A stretch of 64,000 nt of DNA from Gnetum montanum (lineage: Eukaryota; Streptophyta; Gnetopsida; Gnetales; Gnetaceae), in contig MNCI01012718.1 in the NCBI GenBank assembly GCA_015680685.1, positions 597,366-661,365 on the forward strand. Direction: 5' to 3'. Each line of letters starts with the position of its first letter. The first letter of the stretch is position 1. Under the pieces are notes generated by a model. That model ran no database searches and was not told the origin of the DNA. It was given only the letters and a program-made list of their open reading frames with translations. The translations under genes and the position numbers were made by a program. Positions 44,695 to 57,476 of the stretch are shown one piece after another.

Positions 44695-45854
44695 CTCCTT
44701 GATGAGCCAAGAAAAATTCGGTGTGGGATACCTTTAAAATTTATTTTTCTTTATTTTTTTGTAAGATTGTCACCTTTTTTGTGACTGACCTATGAGTTGT
44801 ATTCATGGAGTAATGGTTAAAAAGTCAAAGAAATCATCAAGTCAATAAATAATTAGAATTGAATCCAATTAAATTCCATTCTTATGCCTGTTATAAGTAT
44901 AATCATAAATTTTCACCCTAACTTCTAACATTAAGTTAAAGAATGAAAATTAATAATTAAATCAAATCAAAATTACAAATAATAATTGAAGAACACAAGG
45001 GAGACTTGCCTAAATTACAATTCTATCTTGTTGGTTTCACAATGTAACAATTTTGATTGTTAGATGATGGACTTCAAGAATTGCCACAAAGCTCAACAGA
45101 TCTTCAACAATAACCACAAGAACAATTAATTCCAATTTGATGTAGAATTCATTGTTATCAAATCCTCCTCTCTTGTTTGCTAAATGAAAATTTTTTCAAT
45201 GTGTATGCACAATCAATGTTTGATGGGTGCACAAATGATGCACAATGGATGCACACCTTAATACAAAGTTGAAGTCATATTTATACATTACCAATGTTTA
45301 AAAATAAGTATTTTAACAATAGATGGATATGGAAGAATTTGATACCAATCCATTATTTTTGGTGTAGGTGCCAAATCTAACATTTCTAATATCATGGATT
45401 TGCCAGAAAAAGTGGAAGAGATGTTGCAAAAATGAAGAAGATCATTTTGCAAGGTGTTAGAGCATTGTGATGATGACAGCCATGTGGCCATACTATAATG
45501 CCAAATTTGGAGGGCCCATGTGGATACATGTATGTTATCTCGTAGGTGAGGCCACTACTGGAAACCAATGTTGAGTGCATCATGGAGGTTGACCAAAGAA
45601 ATCATGTGTTGTAGCTCTATAAGTTGACTAGCCAATCTTGGTGGAGCTACTATGTCATCTTGCACAGCAAATGAAACATTGAGTGGCCTTTTTGGATGAT
45701 TCAACAGTGTTCAAACTCCAAGCCATAATGTCAGCCCCATCCTTTGCTTGCCCTATTCATGGTTTATATTACCAAGCACGAATTTTGGAATTCTTCAATG
45801 GAATGACTTATTATGATTATTAGTATTCATAACAATGTTGCGGATAGACATGCG

Positions 45855-46079
45855 CTATTCAAACAATCACTCATCACAAGGGATGATGATACCCAAATGA
45901 TGATCAAAACCAAATTCATCAACATACTTTTCCAGAAGATTAGCAAATAGAGAATGACTAAGAAATGAAGATGGAATAATGAATCTTCTTCTATGTTTGC
46001 CCACATAGACTACACAATGACCCTTGGGGAACAAAGTATTGATAACATCATTAGGAGTGTCGTTGTAAAAGTAGGCTCG
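45855..46079 (-). pseudogene. SAUR-family (auxin-responsive) gene fragment
   Basis: The minus strand encodes a clear SAUR domain: FPKGHCVVYVGKHRRRF, then IIPSSFLSHSLF, LLEKYVDEFGFDHHLG and IIIPCDE, matching the family's PKG..VYVG..RRRF..P..yL.HP.F..LL..AeEEfGf....l.iPC pattern. A TGA follows PCDE, with LFE-stop after it (45855). An upstream frame (about 46080-46200) with GDKYNIV may be its shifted N-terminal part. SAUR proteins promote acid growth by restraining PP2C.D phosphatases. SAUR genes usually lack introns, so the route of capture cannot be told. It is broken, and I see no promoter for it. Confidence 0.8.
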
Positions 46080-47755
46080 CTACTATGTTATATTTATCTC
46101 CAAGAATAAATTTAAGAACCTTCATGTGTCTGCAAGCTAAAAACCTTGACTGCTCAACTCATGCCATCACATTCTAAAGTTGAATTTTGTCCGCCTATCT
46201 ATATGTGGCTCTGGTTTGAAAAGTCTATGGAGCTTCTTACGATGAAGGTTGGAAAGATAAAAGTTGGTGGTGCAATTTGCAATGATTCTACCTCTTTCTA
46301 TTTCTACAGTTCTCATCCATGAGCCTTAGAATCTCTATCTTTGGAGCTAGAACATCTTCATAAGCATCCTTGTTAATGGTTGCATCATTCTTTAGAAACT
46401 AGCCACTCTACATGAACTACAACATCCCTAAAGCATTAATCAAATAGCAAGTGGTAGGGTCAACACTACATCCAGGTGAGGTAGCTGGTGATGTCCAGGA
46501 TGGCCTTGAAGTTCAATGATAGTAAGCCAATATTTAGTTGCAACAGAAACATGCTGCTGCCCTGTTTTGATGGAACAATGAAACCTTGGTTGTGTCCTTG
46601 CTTGTCGTCATCGTCTTCTACTACCACGGTTGTGCTGTTGTTGCCTTCACCATGCCTTGCTGCAGCCACATCTTGCTTTGATCCACATGTCGTGCTATGC
46701 ACTTTCCATCACCATTTCTTTGATCTGTCACAGTTCAGTTTGTGTTTCTGCTCTTGTATTCACCCCACCTACAACTTCTTCATCTATCATGAATATTTTC
46801 CATGACAATATAAAATACCTGAAAGGTATGCAATGCCATTTTTATTTATACATTATAATTAAAGTATTGAACCTTTCTAAAATATACACTATTTATAGAG
46901 TTTTTGAGAATGTATTGCATAATTAGTAATGATGTTTGTATGGATTTTGTCCATGATGTTCATATATTCTTGGCTTTTGTTTTTGATAAAGGCTCTTGTT
47001 TTGAGCTTTAGTGAAGCAATTGGCTTACAACTCATTTGTTTTATGATATCATGGATTCTATTTTGCATAGCATGTTATGTTGGTAGTAGCGTCAACACAG
47101 GCATCGCAGAATTCGCATGAAATTGTGAAAGACCCAACTCAAATTTAATTTGTAAAAGGAATTTATAAGGTATAAGGATGTTGTAGACCAAAAAAAAAAC
47201 AAGGAAGAGTGGATTCCCAAATTTTTGGCAATAAGCATGTTTAACAATTACGAAGTGGAGGAGAGTAATTTTATGGAAGTATCAATGGGACATTAATATC
47301 CTTATGAGTCTCACATTTGTAACCAACAACAATCATAAGAGGAAGTCAGGTGTAACTATGAAGACAAATAAGAAATTGATAATCTTGCAATTTTGTTTTT
47401 GATGGCATAATATTATAAGAAATACCATAATAACACATTTATTGATGATTGTCACTGCAAAGCTATAGTCACATTAATATAATATATAATGTTTTTATAT
47501 TATTTACATCTATGATTATGTATAATGTTTACATAATCTATATATAATTATATATAAATATAAATATAGGCACATTAATATATAATAATATATTATATTA
47601 ATTAAAATAAACTAATAACTAATACTAATACTCACCGCTAAACTAAAATACAATAATCATTAATTAAACACTAATTAACAATATAAAATTAATTGAAATT
47701 CATGTCTTTAATAAAATACTTTATTAAAAACTAAACCAATTTTTGGGGTTCAACA
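46080..47755. other. remainder of the SAUR-bearing insertion
   Basis: Two overlapping open stretches near 46466-46805 have opposite strands and no recognisable domain. The part 47440-47740 is very AT-rich with TATATAAT-type repeats. I cannot name anything else here. Confidence 0.4.
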
Positions 47756-47760
47756 CTCCT

Positions 47761-49695
47761 CCATAAAGAGGGTTTTTTTTCTCTTGTGAGGAAACTCGTA
47801 TCTTGGTTGATCCTCATTAGTTACTCTCTCAATTGATGGATGTTTTCTTCTAAGGTGTTTTTCTACTTTTCTACTGTGGTCAACCTTATGTTGTTTGCAG
47901 TGAGTTGTTTATTTTCTTCTTATAAGGTAGCAAGTGCTTTGGCATGGGCATATGATTAAGCTTTGGCCACTGAAGCTTTCCATACTACCTTTTCTTTCTC
48001 ATTTGCTATATCTTTATTATTCTTAAGGAGGAAATTGATCTACTTAATTTTGAATTGTGCTATATGATCTGGTGCTATGAACTAAGTTAGATCTCCCCTT
48101 TTTGCTCTCAAGGCTACAAGCTCTTCTGCTAATTTTTGAAGCTCATTCTTAGCATGTTCTACTATGGTTCGGCCATGATTAATTTTGCTTTGGTGGTAAC
48201 TAATTCAACCTATGTTGTAGTGATATCACTAGTAATATCAAATAGATTTGTCATAACTTGCCCTATTTGCAACAGTCTATCCAACCCATCTTCATGTTTT
48301 GCAGAAGTCATAGAGGTACCAGCTATCATTTGAGCATTTTTAGCTCCAGAAATATCAATTGGTGGCACAATATGTACATTAAAAGATTCTTTAATGTGAT
48401 CTGTGATCACTTCTATGACTCCTATTGTATCATGATGCTACATGACCACATCTATGGCTCTTTCTCCTAATTCAAGCACCACTTGACATGATGTGGCATT
48501 CCCAGAAATCTATTATGACCACTAAGCCTATCATCCTAACTGCAATGATATTTGTCCACTAGCAAGATTTGGTAAGATGGTTGGCCTAACTACATCATCA
48601 ATAACTTTGAATAAATTGGCCTCTTCCCTACTTCCCAAACTGATGGTTTGGGCAATTTGCTGTAGATGACTCATTGAAGGTCTGTAATCATATGGAAATG
48701 GTTGTAAAACTTGTGGTTGCTACTACTATTGTCCTATGGGTTGGGTGGTCTCCTCAATGCTTGGTTGTTCTTCTAATTAGTCCTTTTTGGAAGGCACTGG
48801 CTTAAGCATTTAGACATAGGAAGCATTTTGTTCCTTCCTCAATGCATCATTTATATACCCTTGGGTACCAACTCGTTTACATAACTTCCAAATAAGGAAA
48901 GGGAATGGAAGTGTTAACTTCCTTACCTTCTTTTCTTTAAACTGCCTTTGGATTTCTATGAAGTAGAGGTGAGTGATGTTTGCATTAATTTTTCCATTAA
49001 TATTTCACTCCCTCTGGCTACATATGTAGAGATTCAATTCAATCTCTTGGTAGAAAACATGTGATAAGTGCCAATTTTGAAATAGATCTTTTCTTCTATA
49101 ATCAATCTGCCTTGCCATACACCCACTATAACCACAACTTCTTGGAATCTATGTCAGATTTGGTTGATCTTTGTGCCACCTTTGCTCCTTAATTAGGCAC
49201 ATTCAATACCTCTATAATTGGCTTAACTGAGTAAGATATTGCGATTCCTTAAATTTTGACTATCGCATCAACTTCTTGATTTTTCCAAAACTAGAGTGTT
49301 TCTCCTAGATACCATTTTCCATTATTTGTCAAAGTAGGCCACAAAGGATATGACTGAAGTTGGGCCTTAATAGCTTCTAGAGAAAATTCCAAAAATGGAC
49401 CAAAGTTGAGTTCCATAATTATTGTAGACATGATGGATTTTTCTTAAATAACCTAAAGGAATTTAGGTAACAGTGTAAGTTGTTATCCCTGGATACGCAC
49501 TAGTGGAACATCTGCTTCTACTTGAGAAAATTTCTCTATGGTAAAAGTTTGTTGATGAATGCTAAAGGATTGTGCTTCCTTCTCTCCTTGTTCTACTTGC
49601 AAATTTTGCTTACTCGCTTGTCCTCTTCCATGGCCTTGTGGTCTTTTGGTTACCAGTCATGGGAGTTCTCCTTGTGCTCCTCTTTTTGGGACCAT
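47761..49695 (-). pseudogene. ORF2 of G, N-terminal part
   Basis: The start is MVPKRGAQGELP at 49695. The PF20167-like region lies around 48840-49340 (WYLGETL-FWKNQE, IEVLNVPN), with many stops, mostly TAG. The stretch 48210-48410 is open and matches A closely (DHIKESFNVHIVPP, EDGLDRLLQIGQVM). The end at 47761 is the SAUR insertion site. It is the second long ORF2 copy. Confidence 0.7.
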
Positions 49696-49947
49696 CTACA
49701 ACCAATCAAAGGTTTGGAATTACTAGAATATTCTCATAAATGGACAACAATTTAGTACCTTCCTCATACCCTTAGTTATATCAAGTTCTTAGCTCATTAT
49801 GATTGTAGAATTATAAAATTTTTCAATAACAACCCTATTAGTACCTTAAATGAGTGATATGATTAATTAGAGGTCTTATTAAAGTGTTTTTGGCCTTAAC
49901 ATGAGTGATTTACTTTAAAAATTCTTAATATGTTTCCTCAAACTTAC
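49696..49947 (-). other. candidate 5'-UTR intron before ORF2 of G
   Basis: Donor GTAAGT starts at 49947 on the minus strand, a near-consensus site; the acceptor TAG directly precedes the ATG at 49695. The branch point has decayed (TCTAGTAAT). Confidence 0.5.
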
Positions 49948-51856
49948 CCTTATAATATCTTTCAGTTGTTAGTAATTTTGAAAAAATGAACTCAAATTTC
50001 CCTTACTAGCACCCCCCCTACAACTAAGGTGATCACTCCAGGATCACATAGATTCCAGGATCACATAGATTCAAAAATCATGCAAATCAAGGCAATAATG
50101 AGCAAGTTATGGGCATTGGAAGTTGGAGTGTTAGAGCTCTTTAGCTACAAGAAAAAATTGGCAACAATTCCCTTCTTATGAAATTCAAAAATGAAAATTT
50201 TTCTCTAACTCCCATGTGCTATATATAGTATTTATGGGTGTGATATTGCAAATGTGACATCATAGATGCGATATCGTAGGTGCCTACAATATCGTAGATA
50301 TGATGTCACCATAGAAAAATAAAAATTTTTGAATGTTTTTCTTTGAAAAAATCGAGTTCCATAGGATAATTGGAAGATATACATCATGTTAAAAGGGTCT
50401 TGATATGGAGATCATGCTTCAGTTGTCAAAAATGAGCATTGAAAGCCTATGATTAAGGAATCTTGGGCAATGAAAGTATATGAGGTATTGATCGAATGGA
50501 TGTGAAAGACAACATTGTTGTGTTATTAGAGTGAATAGTGTGAATGATATGGGATGTATTTATTGTTATTTATTGGAATTGGAAGGCTCAAGATGATGTA
50601 GAATCACTTGGCAAGTATAAGATACAATAGTTATACAAGTGGGTCCTCCACAAAGTAGGCTCCAACCCTTAATGCCCTTGTATAGCCACACCTAAAAGTG
50701 TTCTTAGGCACTTAAGGAGTTGTATGTAATGCATACCTATTTAGCAAGACTCACATGTTAGTACCACCAAATTAGAAAAGTAACTCTATGTTACACAAAA
50801 TCATAAGTTATGATTATTCAAATAGTGAAATGAAATGGTTTTAGAAGGGATTGTAGAAATTGGGATGTGAGGTGTCTTACCATAGGCATAATGAACTCTT
50901 GTGTTTTATTAATGTTTAAGGTAATCATTAGCCTTTCTGTCCAAGATTCAAACCAAGTCTAGACCATATTCCAATGGCATCACATCATTTCATCTCTTGG
51001 ACTTACAATTGTAAGACCATCAATGTTACAAAGAGTATTGTAACTTGGCATATTGTTCAAGGAAGGAGTTTATTCATGGCACTTTATTTTTATTTTTACA
51101 TTTCTAAGAAGCCACCTACGTTCAAGCATGGGTAACATGTCTTTCCAGTGGAACCCCAGAAACTTACTTTGTGCTCTTTTATTTGTTATTTGTGTCAACC
51201 TTTTTAAGGTAGCACTTATTTTACTCTTACTTCAATTTTTCATTAGATCTATAAGGATATAACACAACCTCAGTAACATGATAAAACTTACAATAATAAT
51301 TCAAAAATAATCCACAAGTCCCCTTGATGTCACATCCTTTTCATTCCACTCGGCTCTTCACTTTTCTGTCTAGGCATAATGATCACAAGTTTATTCTTAG
51401 TTTGATGATGGAAAGAATATCATTATAGCCATGTAAGAACCTCTTATTATTGGAATGGATGGATGGATGATGTGGGCTCATTGTGCAAATAATCAGTCTC
51501 TTATGATTTGATGTTATAGAGAAATCTTCACCTTATTGGGCTACATCTTGCCTTTATTAAAATGTGTTTTATTAATGAGCAAAAATTATTTATAAAGAAT
51601 TTGAAGCAAAGTATAAAAGAAATGGGAAAGATGGTAAAAATTATGAAAAAGTATAAAGAATGAAAAATGTAAAAGGATTGAAAAATTTTAAAGAATGTGA
51701 AAATTTGAAGAAATGAGAAAGTATACAAGAACGAGAAAAATGTAAAAGAATGTGAAAAATGAAAATAATTGTAAAACAAAAAAATGAAAGAATCACTTAT
51801 TAATTCCTAAGTCATGATAGGGCATCTTCCCCATGACTAAACTCTTGGGCAAGTGT
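49948..51856 (-). other. middle region of G with internal promoter module
   Basis: At 50221-50330 (minus) decayed GATATC palindromes (ACGATATCGCATC) precede ATAAATACTATATATAG, like A's internal module. Farther right (50630-51500) is the conserved non-coding block. The part 51600-51780 is an A/G-rich simple repeat (AAAATGTAAAAGAATG-like units). No gene is seen. Confidence 0.5.
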
Positions 51857-52738
51857 TTAGAAAATGCTTCCCAAATCTCCTAGATCATACACTTTGGTTG
51901 GTTCTCTTACCATCTTTAGGATTTTAACTTTGTTATGATTATCCCATGTGATCTTGATGGTAGTTGATTTTTGATCATCTAAGTTCTTATTTTCATTTCC
52001 CATTGGTATGTCTTTATGAGTTAATATTTTTGTTCCCAAGTCCTTAGTTGGAGTCATTTTCTTCATATAGGAATTAGTAAGTGATTTATGTGTATCCATG
52101 CATATGTTTAAAAAATTAAGGCTCTTAGTTAATGGCCATGGGGTGTCTTTTGGTTTTGTGGCTTCTGCTCTTCTTTCTGCACACATTTTTGGTTCATTAT
52201 CATTGTGGACTAGTGTGGTGTCTATATTTTCATTTTGAATGATCTATCCACAATTGCACTCCTCTCGTTTAGCAATTATGCATGGAATTCTTTGTGTATG
52301 GATGGCTCCATGTTTGTCCTCTTTTAAGATCTCCATAGATAAATCTCTCATGTTTAGCCTAGCATCAATGGTACTAGGCCATGCCCTCCCCATGATGTTT
52401 GGACATTCCTTATCAACATCATTCACATCAATCACCAAGAAGTCTACTAGGTATGAACACCCATTGATAGTCACCACTACATTGTCAATCTATCCTAAAG
52501 GAATGGCAATAGATTGATCTACAAGCTCCAACTTGATGTTGCATTCCTTGAATTGTGGTAGGTTCCATGTTTGATATGTATTATAGGAGACTAAATCGAC
52601 TCCAAAACCTAAGTCTAGTAGAGCTTTACACAGTAGATTTCCAACTACTTGTAAATAGATTAAAGGAACTCCTAGGTCAATTCACTTATGTGTGAGTGGC
52701 CCTGCCTTAATCCAATTAGTAACAATTATACTAAACAT
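51857..52738 (-). pseudogene. protease region of G (Athila/Tat-type)
   Basis: From 52738 the frame shows ALLDLGFGVDLVSYNTY, the D-L-G active site typical of Athila/Tat proteases (usually DLGA), then a hydrophobic VDFLVIDV and IMGRAWPSTIDARLNMRDL, the second conserved region. It runs on (52186-51857) as a lysine-rich linker ending YDLGDLGSIF. It would cleave Gag. A, B, C and D have no such segment, so they have lost it or descend from a form without it. A few stops are present. Confidence 0.7.
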
Positions 52739-52799
52739 GGTAGTCTATATTTTTAGACTTGACGATGACGGAAGCTTATCAAGAGTGAGAAGATGAACT

Positions 52800-53561
52800 T
52801 GATAAAGCTCCAATACTGCCAACCTTTTCTAGATTCATATTAAAGAAAGGATGTTTCTTTATTTGGCCCTTAGCATTACTGGTGAGATCTTTTATTTGTA
52901 CGTTTACTACCCTCACAACCTTCTTCTGTTGTAGTTGTGATGCTAGTTCACCCTACATTGTGAGTGGTGGCATTGGTGGTAAGGGATTTGGATTGGAATT
53001 TGAGAGATCAACTACTTGTTGGTGCATATCCAAGTTTGGATTAATCCTTAGTGGCATCATTTGGTGACATTTTGGTGGGTGATATTGGGATTTTGAATAG
53101 TGACATTTGTTGGTGAGATCAGATGCTAAACATAATATCCATAAGGATCAAGTTGTCGATATGGATACTATTGATGCAATAGTGGCATGGCCCATGATTG
53201 TAGCTACTACCACTACTAATGGTAGTGCCCCTGTGGCTATAGTAAGGCTCCACTAGGATAGTACATTGGTTTAAGTTAGTGTTTGTAGTTACCTTGAGGA
53301 TAAGGTAATCATTTGGGCATTTTCTTTTGAACAAATCGTGGGTTAAGTGCATATGCCCTAATTTCTCACAAATGTACCATGACTAGACAACATCCCTCAA
53401 GAGGTTCATACTGGCACATGGTGCAACCTTCATCATCTATGGAGTTGGTGTCTAAGTACCCCGCTACTAAAGCAACTTTGCCCTTTTGTCCAAATTCCTT
53501 CTTCTTATTTTTGTCTCTTCCTCTCTTAAGTGCTTGTTCTACTTTCTCCTCAACAATATTT
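52800..53561 (-). pseudogene. gag C-terminal part of G
   Basis: The region 53366-53560 is open and contains NIVEEKVEQALKRGRDKNKKKEFG and a zinc-knuckle-like CTMCQYEPLEGC. A degraded H/Y/P-rich region follows. It joins the gag piece at 60470 across element D. Confidence 0.6.
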
Positions 53562-53566
53562 ATTGC

Positions 53567-54501
53567 TGATGAGTGGCAAGATACCCCTACACTCAACCAT
53601 ACGAATACAAGCGTTTCACACACGATCCGGTCGAAATTTGCAAATGGGCTAGTTGTGGTATCTAGATCGTTACTTGCTTATTGCAGTTTGTTGTCTTCCC
53701 ACCTAGACTAGTATTTGCTTTGTCACATATGGTTTAGTTTAGAGTGAGGTGTATGATGTGGTTTCTAACCTAGTGCTACTCTTGGAGGCAATGGAAAATA
53801 ACTTGTTAAGCTAGGAGGAAAAGGGAGAAGAGAGTCTAAGCTAGCCTAAGTGCAATGAGCATCCATCCCTTAATCATCTATACACATCTTGGACCTCATG
53901 CACGACTCCTACTGGGATTACCAAGTGCAGATCCTAGGTATGCTACTGGGTTACGAAGTAGTCAAGCTTAAATGCTCTTGATTAAGTCATACTCATTCCA
54001 TGTTTAAGGAGTTTAGGGTGAATATATATTAACTAAAAAAGCAATAAATAACAATAACAATTAAATAATTAAACTAAGTGAATGCTGCAATGATGAAGTA
54101 ATCTTGATCTTTATTTTCAATCATGTGCGTGTCCAAGTACGTCACACTTGAATAAAGGTTCCATACAATTACAATCATCACATTGCAGGCATGCACTAGG
54201 AGAAAGGGTTGAGAGGAAAAATTGACAAAAATATCCTACTCTAATACTAATTGACTCTAAAAAACTTTCCTCCTTTCCCATGCACCCCATTGTGTATTTA
54301 TAGGCTCACATGGGAACCGCGATATCGCATATGCGATATCACTTGTTAGGCCACGATATCGTGGGTCCAATATCAGGACTCATTAGATATCAAGGTTTCG
54401 ATAACAAGCATCCAATAACAGGGGTTTGATATCAGCACCGAGTTAACAAGTGTACAATATCAAGGGTCTGATATCAGCACTTGACAAATCATGATTCATC
54501 A
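53567..54501 (-). repeat. 3' LTR of D
   Basis: 935 bp. Minus-strand TATAAATA at 54295-54302. Between it and the outer LTR end lies a long array of GATATCR and ATATCAGG-type units (54325-54480). Confidence 0.85.
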
Positions 54502-54682
54502 TACCCCCACAACTGAATAACAACTCGTCCTAGAGTTAAACAAAATGAGAACATGTCCAATTGATTACACAATGGATAGGTATGGGATTATTGACTAATT
54601 AGGAATTATTCTTGCTGTAGTGTGGGATTGAAAAAAAATAAAATTGGGACACAGACACAGAATTACAAAACTTTGTTGAAAC

Positions 54683-55120
54683 TCATGTGGTTCCAGGTGG
54701 TGGTGGTTCCTCCATGTGTGTCTTTCCTTTATCCTGCGTGCCAGGCTTCTGAGATCGATACCATTGAAGAAGCGTATGAAGTTTCTCCTCTTCTATTCAA
54801 GGATTATGAGCCATCTATACTAATGTTCCAATGTTTGATGTAGTTTGCACTTCCCATGGACATGGCAGTTTCGAGAACACTTGATTGGCCTTGACATGTC
54901 ATGCCGCAAATAGCCATTGTTCCTCTTCATAGGCTCAAGCCCTGACCTCTCCACCTTTTTCTTAGCCAGATTGTGTAGTGGCAAGAGGTTCTTGATGGAT
55001 GCTGAAGAATTGTGCCTCCTTCTCTACATGTTCTACATGAGGTCCTTGACCTCTGCCTTCCCCTGGATGTTCAGTTGCACCTTGAGAAGGTCCTCCTTGT
55101 TGTCCTCTTTTAGGGGCCAT
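54683..55120 (-). pseudogene. ORF2 of D, internally deleted
   Basis: It starts MAPKRGQQGGPSQGATEH at 55120 and ends EEPPPPGTT-stop. It has the same junction as in B (after a CATCA-GAACCTC region) and lacks the PF20167-like domain and coiled coil. The upstream sequence keeps TACTAAC (55144-55150) and acceptor TAG directly before the ATG. Confidence 0.7.
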
Positions 55121-57476
55121 CTATAATCACACAAAGATCAATTGTTAGTAAGGTTATTGAAAGAAATTAAATTATTCATACCTTACTCATTGCCTTTAAT
55201 AAATGTTGAATTCTTTGCTTAATGTGATTTTAGAGTTAGAAATTTTTTCAAGGAAGTTGCCCTAAAAGTTTAATATTGAACCTGATTTGTTTAGGTGACA
55301 CATAAAAGAACATGTAATCGTTTTGAGGAATGTTTGATAAAATGATGACAAGGGAAAGAATAGATTTGGCAATGAAGTACTTAGAGGGTATATATTGATG
55401 TGGTGATGTGTAACAAATACAAATTATAAAAGTTACACAAGTGGGTCCTCCCCAAAGCAGGTTCCAACCTATAATGCCCTTACGTAACCACACCTTAAAA
55501 TGTCTGTAGGCACTAGAAGGGTAAAATGTAATCCATACCAATTCCACAAAACACACACATGTAGATACCACCGTGATGAGGTATGAATTCAATGCTACAC
55601 AAGACACTAGTCACAAATACATGAACAACGAGATAACATGAATTGTAGAAGGGATTGTAGAGATTGGAACATGAAGTAACTGACCCAGGGAACAATGAAT
55701 CTTGAGTGTAAATGTCACCAAAATCAAGACCAAGTCCATTCCTTCAATCAGTGACATTGCATTGTTTCATCCAATGATGAATGATGAGTGGCGAGATACC
55801 CCTACACTCAACCATATGAAACAAGCATAGCACGCGCGATCTGGTCGAACTCCACAGACTAAATTCCTACACGCCTCATGGAACACTTAAGGTTAACCAT
55901 TCGTTGTCTTACCAGGCTTACTTGTAGTTGTCACAGTGTATGGTTAAGTAAGTATGAGGTATATGATTTTTATAGTCTTTTATGTTTTTCTCCTATGCTA
56001 TTGAGGTGAAGGGTTGAGAAACTAATTACTACTCTAACTAATGACTAAGTATAAATTACCTAGCGTCAGCATCCATTCCCACTTACCGTACACACCCTGA
56101 ACCGATGCAACCGTGGCTACCAAACGCTAATCGTCACTGGGATTACCATGCGTAACGCACGTGCTCGAAGTGGTCGTACTGAGGCACTTAACTAGGAGGA
56201 AAGGGTTGAGAGAATCTAATCTAGCCTAAGTGTGGTGAGCGGCTGATTCCTTGACTAACCGTACACATCTTTGTGCACGACTACCACTGGGATTACCAAG
56301 CATAGATCCTGGATATGCCATTGGGTTACCAAGTAGTCACACGAAGATGCTCGTAATCAAGTCATACTCATTCCGCGTTTCTAGCCTAAGTGCGATGAGC
56401 AACCGATTTCTTGACTATCCATACACATCCTTGAATGCTCATAATCAAGTCATACTCATTCCACATTACTAAGAGAGAAAGCAATAAATAACATTAAATA
56501 AATCCTATTCCATGCACTGCAAGGTTTATCTAGGAAGTTCGTCTTTATTGTCATACACAACTTGTGTTCAGGTACAATGTTGCTCGAATAAAGATCCGTT
56601 CACTTTAGGACTCCTACTATGAGCACATGGAAAATATTCTACCTCTGGAGTGATCAATCTGCTATATTTTCCCTACTTCTAGCCTAGGATTATGAAATAA
56701 GGGAGAACCGCCTCTTATTTATAGATATGATGACGCACCGCGATATCGCATGGGATGCGATATCGTGGCCTATGCGAATCACGTCTCATCAATGAACAAC
56801 CATAAGAGCATCATGATAGCAAGGCATATGATCACTTAGTGTTTTGTGCAAGGGAGGAGTGATTTGGAATTTCTTTGTGGCATACTTTTTGCTTGGTCTC
56901 TTTGGCACACTCTTTTTTTTTTGTGAATGCTTATGCCAGAAAAGCTACCTACCTTCAGGCATGGGTGCATGTCTTTCTAGTGGGACCCCCTAGAATAGCA
57001 TTGAGTTTCCTTGATTAAGTGCCTTTTAATTATTCTTACTCCCATTTTTCGTTAGATCTACAAGGATCTTAGTATGACCAAGTTGCATGATAGCTGCTAC
57101 AGATGTCACCAAAGAAAATCCACAAGTCCCCTTGATGTCACACCTTGGTCATTCCTGCATAGTCCATCCTTCTTCACTATGGGTATAATAAACACAAGAT
57201 TACTCTAATTTTTAATGATTAGGAATATCATTGTACCCAGGGTAGAACCTCTTATTAATGGAATGGGTAGGTGGATGTTGTGGGCTCGCTGTTCAAGTAA
57301 TTAGTCACCTGAGACTTGATAGTAGAGAAAAACACCTCAACCAACAAGTCACATGAGTGCTTTATTCATAGATGAGATTACTCATAAAAAGATAAAAAGA
57401 TAGAAAGATAAAGCAATAAATTAAAAAAATTAAAGAAATGGAAAAACATTTATTAATTTTTTGTTGTTAGAATGGA
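55121..57476 (-). other. conserved middle region of D, split by a solo LTR
   Basis: It matches the middle regions of A, B and C on both sides of the solo LTR 55782-56791. No coding potential is visible. Confidence 0.55.
55782..56791 (-). mobile_element. solo LTR inserted in element D
   Basis: 1,010 bp, TGATGAGTGGC...CTCATCA, flanked by ATGAA at 55777-55781 and 56792-56796. Minus-strand TATAAATA at 56716-56723 with GCGATATCGC-type palindromes upstream. It contains internal duplications of a CTAGCCTAAGTG...TCATACTCATTCC block (about 56220-56465). Confidence 0.88.

Larger units (their letters stand above)
44700..47755 (-). mobile_element. 3,056-bp TG...CA insertion carrying a broken SAUR gene
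   Basis: The ends are TGATGAGCCAAG and GGGGTTCAACA on the plus strand, and the flanks are CTCCT at 44695-44699 and 47756-47760. ORF2 of G resumes exactly across it. TG...CA ends with 5-bp targets indicate an LTR-type insertion, but I find no second copy of either end inside, so it may be a very long solo LTR or an element with degraded LTRs. It holds a minus-strand SAUR fragment and an AT-rich stretch (47460-47740). Orientation is set by analogy and is uncertain. Confidence 0.7.

Noticed and set aside
46488-46926. Plus-strand ORFs of 105 and 98 codons inside the SAUR-bearing insertion.
   Set aside because: They overlap each other and a minus-strand frame; low-complexity S/T/C-rich stretches suggest chance.
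47480-47700. TATATAAT-rich stretch considered as an origin or matrix attachment site.
   Set aside because: Simple AT richness only; no specific motif supports either role.
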